Source: Methylobacterium sp. J-067 (GTDB lineage: Bacteria; Pseudomonadota; Alphaproteobacteria; Rhizobiales; Beijerinckiaceae). From it: a stretch of 64,000 bases of DNA. A model generated the notes under the pieces. The model saw nothing but the letters and a program-made list of their open reading frames with translations. It was not told the origin of the DNA and did not search any database. Below, in pieces: positions 43,397-51,682 of the stretch. The stretch covers positions 434,001-498,000 of the forward strand of contig NZ_JAKSXZ010000146.1 of the NCBI RefSeq assembly GCF_022829465.1. The letters are read 5' to 3'. The stretch's first letter is position 1, and each line of letters starts with the position of its first letter. Both the position numbers and the translations under genes were made by a program.

Positions 43397-43887
43397 CCCC
43401 GGTTCGCGCCCGGCACGATGCTGGCGCCGGAGCCCGAGCCGAAGGGCTCGTAGCGGGTGAGGCCGCGGAAGAGCTGGCTGATGAAGGCCCGATCCTGGCC
43501 GCTCGTCGGCGTCGTGCGGTCGATGAAGTCGAACACCTTGCCGTCCTGCATGCCGTAGAGCGCGACGCGCTCCACCTTGAAGCCCGGCGTGAAGTAGACG
43601 GCGATGACCTTCTGGTCCTGCACCTGCTCGCCCAGGAACATCACCGTGCGGCTGGTGTTCTGGGAGATGTAGTACCAGGACTTGTTGCCGACCGTGGACA
43701 CGGTGGAGGGCGTGCCGAGGATCTGGAGCACCTGCTCCGGCCCCATGCCCGGCTTCACCGTGGCGAGGGCGGCCTGATCGACCTGATAGCCGTGGCGCAA
43801 TTCCTCGCCGATACAGCCGGACAGACCTGCGCCGACGAGGCCGAGCAGGGCAAGGCGCGTGAAAGACGAGACGAGACGGCGCCGCAT
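43390..43887 (-). CDS. bamE: Outer membrane assembly lipoprotein BamE
   Basis: Lipoprotein part of the BAM complex that inserts outer-membrane barrels. 165 residues with a lipoprotein signal (LVGAGLSGC, lipid-modified Cys25) and the SmpA/OmlA fold: GYQVDQAALATVKPGMGPEQVLQILGTPSTV, then KSWYYISQ and VIAVYF. ATG at 43887 follows GGGGGG; ATG at 43902 is possible. Divergent from the cytochrome chaperone gene. Confidence 0.92.
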   Translation of the reverse strand: MRRRLVSSFTRLALLGLVGAGLSGCIGEELRHGYQVDQAALATVKPGMGPEQVLQILGTPSTVSTVGNKSWYYISQNTSRTVMFLGEQVQDQKVIAVYFTPGFKVERVALYGMQDGKVFDFIDRTTPTSGQDRAFISQLFRGLTRYEPFGSGSGASIVPGANRGQ

Positions 43888-44060
43888 CGGCCCCCCAAGC
43901 ATTCCATTGACCGCCAGGACGCGGCGGACCGGCCGCACGATGTGCGGCGGCGCTTGCGCCCCGGGCGTCGGTTGGCCTACCGCGTGGTCATGGCTTTGAC
44001 AAGGCAAGCTTGGCCACACCGCCGTGGCCTTCTCGTTCCCCCGCCGCCGGGCGCGCTCCG

Positions 44061-44624
44061 GTGATCGCCCGGTTCTTCCGGCGCGGCGCCGCGCGCAGGC
44101 GCCCCGTGGAGGCCCTGCATGGGGCCATCGTGGCCGCCGCGCGGCAGCCCGGCCTCTATACCGACCTCGCCGTGCCGGACACGGTGGAGGGACGGTTCGA
44201 GGCCCTGTGCCTGCACGTCTACCTCGTGTTGCGCCGGCTCGACCGGCTGCCGCCCCCCGCCGCCGACTTCGCGCAGGAGCTTGTGGACGCGGTGTTCGCG
44301 AACCTCGATGCCAATGTCCGCGAACTCGGCGTCAGCGACGTGGGCGTGAGCAAGCGCATGAAGAAGATCGCCTCCGCCTTCTACGGACGGGCGCGCAGCT
44401 ACGATGCCGCCCTCGCGGCCCCGGACGAGGCGGGGCTCCGCGCGGCGCTCGCCCGCAACATCCTCGGCCCCGATTCCGACCCGGCCGGGCTCGCCGCCTA
44501 TGTCCGTGCCGCCGAGGCCGCGCTCGCGGCCGTCGATTTCGATTCCCTGCTCCAAGCAGGGCCGCCCTTCCCCGAACCGGCCGCCTTCGCGCGGCCCGCT
44601 ACTGTCACGGACAACCAGGCATGA
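44061..44624 (+). CDS. Ubiquinol-cytochrome c chaperone family protein
   Basis: CBP3-like assembly factor for the cytochrome bc1 complex (ubiquinol-cytochrome c chaperone domain). 187 residues: VEALHGAIVAAARQPGLYTDL, FEALCLHVYLVLRRL, and VGVSKRMKKIASAFYGRARSYDAAL, the conserved block. The start is GTG at 44061, inferred from the family N-terminus. It overlaps the next gene by ATGA. Confidence 0.87.
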   Translation: MIARFFRRGAARRRPVEALHGAIVAAARQPGLYTDLAVPDTVEGRFEALCLHVYLVLRRLDRLPPPAADFAQELVDAVFANLDANVRELGVSDVGVSKRMKKIASAFYGRARSYDAALAAPDEAGLRAALARNILGPDSDPAGLAAYVRAAEAALAAVDFDSLLQAGPPFPEPAAFARPATVTDNQA

Positions 44625-45139
44625 GTGCCACGCCCCGCCAGCCCCTCTCCCGCCCCATCGAGGTCGGCCGCCTGCCGCGCGGCCGGGCCGAGGTCTCCGT
44701 CGAGGCGACCGAGGAGGAATGCGCCGTGCTGGCCCGCGACTTCGGCATCCCGGCGGTGCGCGACCTCGTCGGCCGCTACGCCCTGACGGGAACGGTGAGC
44801 CGGCTCACCGTCACCGGCACGTTGGAGGCGGTGGTGACGCAGGTCTGCACCGTGACGCTGGAGCCCTTCGAGACCGCCGTGCGCGAGCCGGTGGAGGTGG
44901 TGTACAGCGACGCCCCGCCGCCGGAGGAGCCGGAGGAGGGCCCGCCCGAGGGCGCCCCCGAGCCGCCGGACCCGATCGTGAACGGCCGCATCGACCTCGG
45001 CGCGCTCACCGCCGAATTCCTCGCGCTCGGCCTCGATCCCTATCCGCGCAAGCCCGGCGTGGATTTCGAACCGGTGGCGAGCGGGCCGGAGAGCAGCCCG
45101 TTCGATGTCCTTCGCCGGCTTCGCGAAGAAGGGACCTGA
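44621..45139 (+). CDS. YceD family (DUF177) protein
   Basis: 172 residues of the YceD/DUF177 family, linked to 23S rRNA accumulation and found next to plsX in many bacteria. Visible are LTGTVSRLTVTGTLEAVVTQVCTVTLEPFE with the conserved Cys, an acidic Pro-rich loop (PPPEEPEEGPPEG), and the end DLGALTAEFLALGLDPYPRKPG. No rpmF follows, as in other alphaproteobacteria. ATG at 44621. Confidence 0.87.
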   Translation: MSATPRQPLSRPIEVGRLPRGRAEVSVEATEEECAVLARDFGIPAVRDLVGRYALTGTVSRLTVTGTLEAVVTQVCTVTLEPFETAVREPVEVVYSDAPPPEEPEEGPPEGAPEPPDPIVNGRIDLGALTAEFLALGLDPYPRKPGVDFEPVASGPESSPFDVLRRLREEGT

Positions 45140-45170
45140 GCGGCGGAACCCGACCCGGCGCCGAATTCGT

Positions 45171-45198
45171 TTGCCCATGCGGCGGGCATCGCTATGGT
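45171..45198 (+). promoter_or_regulatory. Candidate plsX promoter
   Basis: TTGCCC (45171-45176), a 16-base spacer and TATGGT (45193-45198) lie about 60 bases before plsX in the 120-base gap after yceD. Confidence 0.35.
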
Positions 45199-45259
45199 CC
45201 GCCGCGCCCGGTGGTGCCCCGCCGGATCCCTCCCCGCCGAGGCCGCGAACCTAGATCCA

Positions 45260-46294
45260 ATGTCCGACCGCGTCCGCATCTCGCTCGACGCCATGGGTGG
45301 CGACCACGGCCCCGCGACGGTGGTGCCCGGTGCCGCCATCGCCCGCGAGCGCCACCCCGGCATGACCTTCCTGATGTTCGGCGACGAGGCGATCCTCGCG
45401 CCGCTGGTGGCCGCCGAGCCACGGCTGAAGGATTGCGTCGAGATCCGCCACACCACCGTCTCCATCGCCATGGACGACAAGCCGAGCCAAGCCGTGCGCC
45501 AGGGGCGCGGCAAGTCCTCCATGTGGCAGGCGGTCCAGGCGGTGCGCGACGGGCAGGCCGACGCCTGCGTCTCGGCCGGCAACACCGGCGCGCTGATGGC
45601 GATGTCGAAGATCTGCCTGAAGACCATGTCCGGCATCGAGCGCCCGGCCATCGCCTGCCTGTGGCCGACCGTGCGCGGCGAGAGCGTCGTGCTCGATGTC
45701 GGCGCCACCATCGGCACCGATGCCGAGCATCTGGTGGAGATGGCGGTGATGGGCTCGGCCATGGCCCGCATCGTGTTCGACCTCTACCGGCCGACGGTCG
45801 GCCTGCTCAACGTCGGCACCGAGGAGATGAAGGGCAACGAGGCGGTGAAGGAAGCCGCCCGGATGCTGCGCGAGATGGAGGCGGCGGGCCTGACCTACCA
45901 TGGCTTCGTGGAGGGCACGGACCTCGGCAAGGGCACGGTGGACGTGGTCGTCACCGAGGGCTTCACCGGCAACATCGCCCTGAAGACCGCCGAGGGCACG
46001 GCCAAGCAGATCGGCTCCTATCTGCGCTCGGCCATGACCCGCACCCTCTCGGCCAAGATCGGCGCCTTCTTCGCCCGCCACGCCTTCCGGGCGCTGAGGG
46101 ACAAGATGAACCCGAGCCGCGCCAATGGCGGCGTGTTCCTGGGCCTCGAAGGCATCGTCGTGAAGAGCCACGGCTCCGAGAACGCCGCCGGCTTCGCCTC
46201 CGCCGTGGACCTCGCCCACGACATGGCCCGCCACGACATGATCCGCACCATCCGCGAGATGCTCGACCAGACGCCGGCCCTGGCCCCGGCCTGA
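45260..46294 (+). CDS. plsX: Phosphate acyltransferase PlsX
   Basis: Makes acyl-phosphate from acyl-ACP for phospholipid synthesis. 344 residues: ISLDAMGGDHGP at the N-terminus, SAGNTGALMA, LDVGATIGTDAEHL, NVGTEEMKGNE, EGFTGNIALKTAEG and the GVFLGLEGIVVKSHG end. ATG at 45260. It is followed by fabH after 57 bases, the standard pair. Confidence 0.96.
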   Translation: MSDRVRISLDAMGGDHGPATVVPGAAIARERHPGMTFLMFGDEAILAPLVAAEPRLKDCVEIRHTTVSIAMDDKPSQAVRQGRGKSSMWQAVQAVRDGQADACVSAGNTGALMAMSKICLKTMSGIERPAIACLWPTVRGESVVLDVGATIGTDAEHLVEMAVMGSAMARIVFDLYRPTVGLLNVGTEEMKGNEAVKEAARMLREMEAAGLTYHGFVEGTDLGKGTVDVVVTEGFTGNIALKTAEGTAKQIGSYLRSAMTRTLSAKIGAFFARHAFRALRDKMNPSRANGGVFLGLEGIVVKSHGSENAAGFASAVDLAHDMARHDMIRTIREMLDQTPALAPA

Positions 46295-46351
46295 GCGCCG
46301 CTTGAGGAGACGGGCGGGCCGCACGACGGGCCTGCCGGAAAGGACCACACG

Positions 46352-47317
46352 ATGTCAGCCCTGCGTTCCGTCGTCCTCGGCACAGGCTCCTGCCTGCCCG
46401 AGCGGGCGGTCACCAACGCCATGCTCGCCGAGCGGGTCGAGACCTCCGACGAATGGATCGTCCAGCGGACCGGCATCCGTCAGCGCCACATCGCCGCCCC
46501 GCACGAGACCACCGTGACGCTGGGCACCCGCGCCGCCCAGGCCGCCCTCGACGCGGCCGGGCTCGGCCCCGACGCCATCGACCTCGTGATCTGCGCGACC
46601 TCGACGCCGGACCACACCTTCCCCGCCACGGCCACCGAGATCCAGGCGGCCCTGGGCATCGGCCAGGGCGCGGCCTTCGACCTGCAGGCGGTCTGCGCCG
46701 GCTTCGTGTTCGGCGTCACCACCGCCGACAAGTTCCTCGTCACCGGGGCGGCCCAGCGCGCGCTGGTGATCGGCGCCGAGACCTTCTCGCGAATCGTCGA
46801 TTGGGAGGACCGCACCACCTGCGTCCTGTTCGGCGACGGCGCCGGGGCCGTGGTGCTCGAAGCCCGCGAGGGCGGTGAGCGCGGGGTGCTCTCCGCCGCC
46901 CTGCGCTCGGACGGGCGGTATCGCGACAAGCTCTACGTCGACGGCGGCCCCGGCTCGACCGGCGCGGTCGGCCATCTCCGCATGGAGGGCAAGGACGTGT
47001 TCCGCTTCGCCGTGGGGCAGGTGACGGACGTGATCGTGGACGCCTTCGCGAAGGCGGGCGTCACCGCCGACGACCTCGACTGGTTCGTGCCGCACCAGGC
47101 CAACCGCCGGATCATCGAGGCCTCCGCCGACAAGCTCGGCATCGCCCGCGAGAAGATCGTGATGACCGTGGACCGGCACGGCAACACCTCCGCCGCCTCG
47201 ATCCCGCTAGCCCTCGACGTGGCCGTCCGGGACGGCCGCATCAAGCCGGGCGACCTCGTGATGATCGAGGCGATCGGCGGCGGCTTCAGCTGGGGCGCGG
47301 CACTCCTCCGTTGGTAG
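46352..47317 (+). CDS. fabH: 3-oxoacyl-ACP synthase III
   Basis: Starts fatty-acid synthesis by condensing acetyl-CoA with malonyl-ACP. 321 residues, thiolase fold: catalytic Cys115 (LQAVCAGFVFG), His248 (VPHQANRRI) and Asn278 (RHGNTSAAS). The triad is complete. ATG at 46352. A possible ihfA promoter with TTGACC (47342-47347) lies in the gap after it. Confidence 0.96.
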   Translation: MSALRSVVLGTGSCLPERAVTNAMLAERVETSDEWIVQRTGIRQRHIAAPHETTVTLGTRAAQAALDAAGLGPDAIDLVICATSTPDHTFPATATEIQAALGIGQGAAFDLQAVCAGFVFGVTTADKFLVTGAAQRALVIGAETFSRIVDWEDRTTCVLFGDGAGAVVLEAREGGERGVLSAALRSDGRYRDKLYVDGGPGSTGAVGHLRMEGKDVFRFAVGQVTDVIVDAFAKAGVTADDLDWFVPHQANRRIIEASADKLGIAREKIVMTVDRHGNTSAASIPLALDVAVRDGRIKPGDLVMIEAIGGGFSWGAALLRW

Positions 47318-47463
47318 GAGAGGCGGGCGCAAAACCCGTGGTTGACCGGGCCGCCGCAGCGGATTAGCGTGGCGGATCATAGAGATACGTCCCACTGGGC
47401 CCGGCGGCAGGACCGCCCGGAGGCCCGCGTCGGGACAGGGGCCAGCCGGCGAGGGGACGAGGA

Positions 47464-47784
47464 ATGGCGGGGAAGACGGTGACGCGTGCCGACCTGAGCG
47501 AGGCCGTCTACCATCAGGTCGGGCTGTCGCGGACCGAATCCGCCGCCCTGGTCGAAACCGTCCTCTCCGAGATCTGCACCTGCCTCGCCAACGGCGAGAC
47601 GGTGAAGCTCTCCTCCTTCGGCTCCTTCGTGGTGCGCAGCAAGGGCCGCCGGGTCGGCCGCAACCCCAAGACCGGCGTCGAGGTGGCCATCGAGCCCCGT
47701 CAGGTCATGGTGTTCAAGCCCTCGAACGTCCTCAAGGCCCGCATCAACGGCCTCACCGGCGAGGGCGAGGACGACGACGAGTGA
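47464..47784 (+). CDS. ihfA: Integration host factor alpha subunit
   Basis: DNA-bending nucleoid protein, partner of IhfB. 106 residues: TVTRADLSEAVYHQVGLSR, the beta-arm region FGSFVVRSKGRRVGRNPKTG, and the Pro-containing tip followed by FKPSNVLKARING. ATG at 47464, after GAGGGGACGAGGA. Order fabH-ihfA-merR is conserved in alphaproteobacteria. The gap to merR holds two small hairpins (GCCTC-CGATC-GAGGC; GAGGGC-N9-GCCCTC at 47822-47842). Confidence 0.95.
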   Translation: MAGKTVTRADLSEAVYHQVGLSRTESAALVETVLSEICTCLANGETVKLSSFGSFVVRSKGRRVGRNPKTGVEVAIEPRQVMVFKPSNVLKARINGLTGEGEDDDE

Positions 47785-47867
47785 GGACGCGGCCTCCGAT
47801 CGAGGCTTGAGCGTTGCCCGCGAGGGCTGCAAGATCGCCCTCACCCGATAGCCTCAGTCGAATCACG

Positions 47868-48359
47868 ATGCCCCCAGTGCTGGCCGCCACCGACGACACG
47901 AACGAGGCGCGGGAGAAGAGCGCGGGCGCCTTCCGCACGATCAGCGAGGTGGCGCAGGACCTGGACGTGCCCCAGCACGTCCTGCGCTTCTGGGAGACGC
48001 GCTTCGGCCAGATCCGTCCGCTGAAGCGGGCCGGCGGCCGGCGCTACTACCGGCCGGAGGATGTCGACCTCGTCGCCGGCATCAAGAACCTGCTCCATGT
48101 CCGCCGCTACACGATCAAGGGCGCGCAGCGGATCATCAAGGAGAACGGCATCCGCTTCGTCCAGGCGGTCGGCCGGGGCGAGGCCATGGCCGCGCCGCCG
48201 CCGCTGCAGGACCTCGAATCCGGCGCCGAGGGCCACGCCGCCTACGATTCGGCGAGCGCCGCCCTCCCCTCCGTCGATCAGGCCGCCCTGGAGGACGCCC
48301 TCCACGAAATGCGGGCCTGCCGGGCGATCCTCGACGGGCTGCGCCAGCCGCCGGACTAG
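47868..48359 (+). CDS. MerR-family regulator
   Basis: 163 residues: an N-terminal winged helix with RTISEVAQDLDVPQHVLRFWE, GGRRYYRPEDVDLVAGI and LLHVRRYTIKGAQRIIKENG, then a low-complexity linker and a short helical tail. There is no metal-binding Cys set. This is the conserved MerR found after ihfA, of unknown target. ATG at 47868. Confidence 0.87.
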   Translation: MPPVLAATDDTNEAREKSAGAFRTISEVAQDLDVPQHVLRFWETRFGQIRPLKRAGGRRYYRPEDVDLVAGIKNLLHVRRYTIKGAQRIIKENGIRFVQAVGRGEAMAAPPPLQDLESGAEGHAAYDSASAALPSVDQAALEDALHEMRACRAILDGLRQPPD

Positions 48360-48429
48360 CGGATGCAAGGCCTGACAGGGCGTTGTCGCAGGGGCCGAAC
48401 TTTACCGGGGGACTTGCGTTGTCGCCCGA

Positions 48430-48849
48430 ATGGCCACTCCTCACCAGAAGTTGTCTCCCAGTCAGGAGTTGATGGCCCGCATCCTGCGGATCGTCCGCGC
48501 CTGCCCGGATGCGGCCTCTGAAATCCTCGAACTGATCACCCTGGTCAGTCAGGTCGAGGCGGCGACCGCCGTCGATCCGAAGTACCGCGATGCGCGGCGG
48601 GTGATCGCCCGCCTGCGCGCCCCCCTGTGGGAGATGGGCCCCGCCGACCGCCAGAAGCTGCTCGCCGCCGCCGAGACGATCCGCAAGGTCTGCCGTCTGA
48701 AGGAAGACGAGATCCCCGCCTCCCCCATCGCCGATGCCGGCGAGCGGGCGCGGGTGGAGGAACGGCTGGCCTCGACCCTCAGCGGCGAGTTCACCCCCGC
48801 GCAGATCGCCCGCGTCACCGGCATCGTCGCGGCGGCGCTTCAGGACTGA
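48430..48849 (+). CDS. Conserved hypothetical helical protein
   Basis: 139 residues that I do not recognise. Predicted all-helical: LMARILRIVRACPDAASEILELITLVSQVEAA, then RRVIARLRAPLWEM, ADRQKLLAAAETIRKVCRL and a C-terminal TPAQIARVTGIVAAAL segment. No signal peptide or membrane helix. ATG at 48430 with a weak ribosome site; codon use fits a real gene. Confidence 0.5.
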   Translation: MATPHQKLSPSQELMARILRIVRACPDAASEILELITLVSQVEAATAVDPKYRDARRVIARLRAPLWEMGPADRQKLLAAAETIRKVCRLKEDEIPASPIADAGERARVEERLASTLSGEFTPAQIARVTGIVAAALQD

Positions 48850-48947
48850 GGCGGGTTCGTCGGCCGCCGCCCCTCGACGCGCGCCGTGGACGTTCCCACA
48901 TGCCCATCAGGCGGGCCGGTCCACTGCCCGCGATGGAGACCTGCCCC

Positions 48948-49403
48948 GTGACGATCGCCACCGCCCTCCCCGGCCGCTGCTTCCCGGCCCTGTTCGGCGT
49001 CCTGTTGCTGGCGGTCCCTGCCGCCGCCCAGACGACGGTGACGCGCTCCAAGACGGTGGCGCCGGGCCAGACGGTGCGGCTGGAGATCGCGCCCAATCTC
49101 AAGAAGGATTGCAGCTCCGGCCCGATGCCGGAGTTCAAGGTGTCCGGCGCACCGAAGAACGGTTCGGTGATCACCAAGGTCGGCAAGCTGAAGACCCCCG
49201 CGAGCTACCGCTGCCCGAACAAGGAGGCCGCCGTCCAGGCGCTCTTCTACCAGGCCAATGCAGGCTATAGCGGCCAGGATGAGGTGACGTTCGAGGTCAA
49301 GACTTCGGACGGGCAGATCCAGACACAGACGATCAAGATCACCGTCGGCGGCGCCACCGCCAAGCCATCGACCGATGCCAAGAAAGAAGGCACCGACCTC
49401 TAA
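48948..49403 (+). CDS. Secreted Ig-like-domain protein of unknown function
   Basis: 151 residues from GTG at 48948 (GGAG nine bases upstream); ATG at 48933 is an alternative. A signal peptide ends near VPAAAQTT. The mature part is beta-rich, with two Cys (KKDCSSGPMPEFKVSG and SYRCPNKEAAVQ) and a closing YSGQDEVTFEVKTSDGQ segment like cadherin/Big-type repeats (xDxVTFxVxxxxG). A periplasmic or secreted role is likely. Confidence 0.65.
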   Translation: MTIATALPGRCFPALFGVLLLAVPAAAQTTVTRSKTVAPGQTVRLEIAPNLKKDCSSGPMPEFKVSGAPKNGSVITKVGKLKTPASYRCPNKEAAVQALFYQANAGYSGQDEVTFEVKTSDGQIQTQTIKITVGGATAKPSTDAKKEGTDL

Positions 49404-49494
49404 GCCGCAGGCAGTCGAATTCGCTCAATGCATCGTTTTTCGGCGACGACAGCAAAGGCTCTTGGAAGAATACCACTCCGTAGTCTGACGAGTG

Positions 49495-49614
49495 TGGAAT
49501 TCGTTTCCGCGAGTGTTGCACGCAATCACCATGATTGCGGCGTCGTCGCCGCACTGCGACAAATGGCGGGCCTGTCGGTTGCATCCGAGCCGGGACAGGA
49601 TGAAGCTGTCCCGG
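49495..49614 (+). promoter_or_regulatory. Structured leader upstream of prkA
   Basis: Four inverted repeats precede prkA in the 229-base gap: GGAA-N5-TTCC-like (49495-49508), CGCAATCA-CCA-TGATTGCG (49521-49539), TGCGGC-GTCGTC-GCCGCA (49536-49553) and CCGGGACAG-GATGAAG-CTGTCCCGG (49590-49614). The second and third share bases, so only one can form at a time. No gene is seen in the gap. Confidence 0.45.
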
Positions 49615-49632
49615 TCTGAGAGGGTGACGCGA

Positions 49633-51585
49633 ATGCCTATGCAAGCGACGAACGACCTCTTCCAGAGCTTCGCCCGCGGCTACGAAGCACGCCGCGACAC
49701 GGAGATGAGCCTCTCCGAGTATCTCGAAGCCTGCCGCGACGAACCGCTGATGTATGCCTCCGCCGCGGAGCGCATCTTGGCGGCGATCGGCGAGCCGGAA
49801 TTCGTGGATACGGCCAAGGATTCCCGCCTCGGCCGGATCTTCATGAACCGGACGATCCGCACCTACCCCGCCTTCCGCGAATTCTACGGCATGGAGGAGA
49901 CGATCGAGCGGATCGTCTCGTTCTTCCGGCACGCGGCGCAAGGCTTGGAGGAGCGCAAGCAGATCCTCTACCTGCTCGGCCCTGTGGGCGGCGGTAAGTC
50001 CTCCCTCGCCGAGCGGCTGAAGCTCCTCATGGAGTTCCACCCGATCTACGTGCTGAAGGCCGGCAACGAGGTCTCCCCCGTCTTCGAAAGCCCCCTCGGC
50101 CTGTTCGACCCGGAGGTGATGGGCGAGGAGATCCAGCGCCGCTACGGCGTCCCGCGCCGCCGCCTCACCGGCCTGATGAGCCCCTGGGCGCTGAAGCGCC
50201 TCGACGAGTTCGGCGGCGACATCTCTCAGTTCAAGGTCATCAAGGTGCGCCCGTCGCGCCTGCGGCAGATCGGCATCGCCAAGACCGAGCCGGGCGACGA
50301 GAACAACCAGGACATCTCGTCCCTCGTCGGCAAGGTGGACATCCGCCGGCTGGAAACACTCTCCCAGGCGGACCCGGATGCCTACTCCTATTCCGGCGGC
50401 CTGAACCGGGCGAACCAGGGCGTTCTCGAATTCGTCGAGATGTTCAAGGCGCCGATCAAGATGCTCCACCCGCTGCTCACCGCGACGCAGGAGGGCAACT
50501 ATGTCGGCACCGAGAATATCGGCGCGATTCCGTTCACGGGCGTGATCCTCGCCCACTCGAACGAGGCCGAGTGGCAGACCTTCAAGACCAACAAGAACAA
50601 CGAAGCCTTCATCGACCGCATCTACGTCATCAAGGTGCCCTACTGCCTCCGGGTGACGGAGGAGCAGAAGATCTATGACAAGCTGATCTCCGGCTCCGAA
50701 CTCTCGGACGCGGCCTGCGCGCCGGGCACGCTGGAGATGCTGGCGCGATTCTCGGTGCTCTCGCGCCTGCGCGACCACGCGAACTCGAACCTGTTCTCCA
50801 AGATGCGGGTCTATGACGGCGAGAGCCTGCGCGAGGTCGATCCCCGCGCCCGCTCGATGCAGGAGTACAAGGATTCGGCCGGCGTCGACGAGGGCATGGA
50901 CGGGATCTCGACCCGCTTCGCCTTCAAGGTGCTGGCTGCGACCTTCAACCACGACACGACCGAGGTGTCCGCCGACCCCGTGCACCTCATGTACGTGCTG
51001 GAGCAGTCGCTCCGCCGGGAACAGCTCCCGCCGGAGACCGAGAAGAAGTACCTCGAATTCATCAAGACGGAACTGGCGCCCCGTTACGCCGAGTTCATCG
51101 GCCACGAGATCCAGAAGGCCTACCTCGAATCGTACCACGATTACGGCCAGAACCTGTTCGACCGTTACATCGACTACGCCGATGCCTGGATCGAGGATCA
51201 GGACTTCAAGGATTCCGAGACCGGCCAGCTCATGAACCGTGAGCTCCTGAACCAGGAGCTGACCAAGATCGAAAAGCCGGCCGGCATCGCCAACCCGAAG
51301 GACTTCCGCAACGAGGTGGTGAAGTTCGCCCTGCGCTCGCGGGCGCAGCATGGCGGGCGCAACCCGAGCTGGACCAGCTACGAGAAGCTGCGGGAGGTGA
51401 TCGAGCGGCGGATGTTCTCCCAGGTCGAGGAGCTTCTGCCGGTCATCTCCTTCGGCTCCAAGAAGGACGGCGACACCGAGAAGAAGCACGGCGAGTTCGT
51501 CGAGCGGATGGTGTCGCGGGGCTACACCGAGCGGCAGGTCCGCCGTCTGGTGGAATGGTACATGCGGGTGAAGCAGGCGGGCTGA
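49633..51585 (+). CDS. prkA: PrkA-type protein kinase / AAA ATPase (YeaG family)
   Basis: First gene of the prkA-yeaH-spoVR stress operon (yeaG-yeaH-ycgB in E. coli). 650 residues: an N-terminal AAA domain with Walker A GPVGGGKS (116-123) and a PrkA C-terminal kinase-like domain from about residue 420. The family is linked to starvation, stationary phase and sporulation; whether it phosphorylates proteins or acts as a protease/ATPase is debated. ATG at 49633 with GAGAGGG seven bases before. The stop codon lies inside an intercistronic stem-loop. Confidence 0.95.
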   Translation: MPMQATNDLFQSFARGYEARRDTEMSLSEYLEACRDEPLMYASAAERILAAIGEPEFVDTAKDSRLGRIFMNRTIRTYPAFREFYGMEETIERIVSFFRHAAQGLEERKQILYLLGPVGGGKSSLAERLKLLMEFHPIYVLKAGNEVSPVFESPLGLFDPEVMGEEIQRRYGVPRRRLTGLMSPWALKRLDEFGGDISQFKVIKVRPSRLRQIGIAKTEPGDENNQDISSLVGKVDIRRLETLSQADPDAYSYSGGLNRANQGVLEFVEMFKAPIKMLHPLLTATQEGNYVGTENIGAIPFTGVILAHSNEAEWQTFKTNKNNEAFIDRIYVIKVPYCLRVTEEQKIYDKLISGSELSDAACAPGTLEMLARFSVLSRLRDHANSNLFSKMRVYDGESLREVDPRARSMQEYKDSAGVDEGMDGISTRFAFKVLAATFNHDTTEVSADPVHLMYVLEQSLRREQLPPETEKKYLEFIKTELAPRYAEFIGHEIQKAYLESYHDYGQNLFDRYIDYADAWIEDQDFKDSETGQLMNRELLNQELTKIEKPAGIANPKDFRNEVVKFALRSRAQHGGRNPSWTSYEKLREVIERRMFSQVEELLPVISFGSKKDGDTEKKHGEFVERMVSRGYTERQVRRLVEWYMRVKQAG

Positions 51586-51610
51586 GGGCCGGGTTCGAAC
51601 ACCCTCAGCC
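51580..51610 (+). repeat. Intercistronic stem-loop prkA-yeaH
   Basis: GGCTGAGGG-N13-CCCTCAGCC, a 9-bp perfect stem whose 5' arm contains the prkA TGA (51583-51585). No U-tract follows. It may protect the prkA message or set the ratio to yeaH. Confidence 0.5.
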
Positions 51611-51682
51611 GCCACAGTTTCGGACGATCGGCCGGCGAGACTTCCAGCCGGCCGGACACGCGGGCGAGGGCTTGAGCACCTG

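Noticed and set aside
49564..49585. Sigma-54 promoter suggested by TGGC...TTGCA upstream of prkA
   Set aside because: Distance between GG and GC elements is 4 bases too long for sigma-54.
51588..51605. Second tRNA-like GGTTCGAAC near the prkA stop
   Set aside because: It is the loop of a simple stem-loop; no tRNA structure around it.
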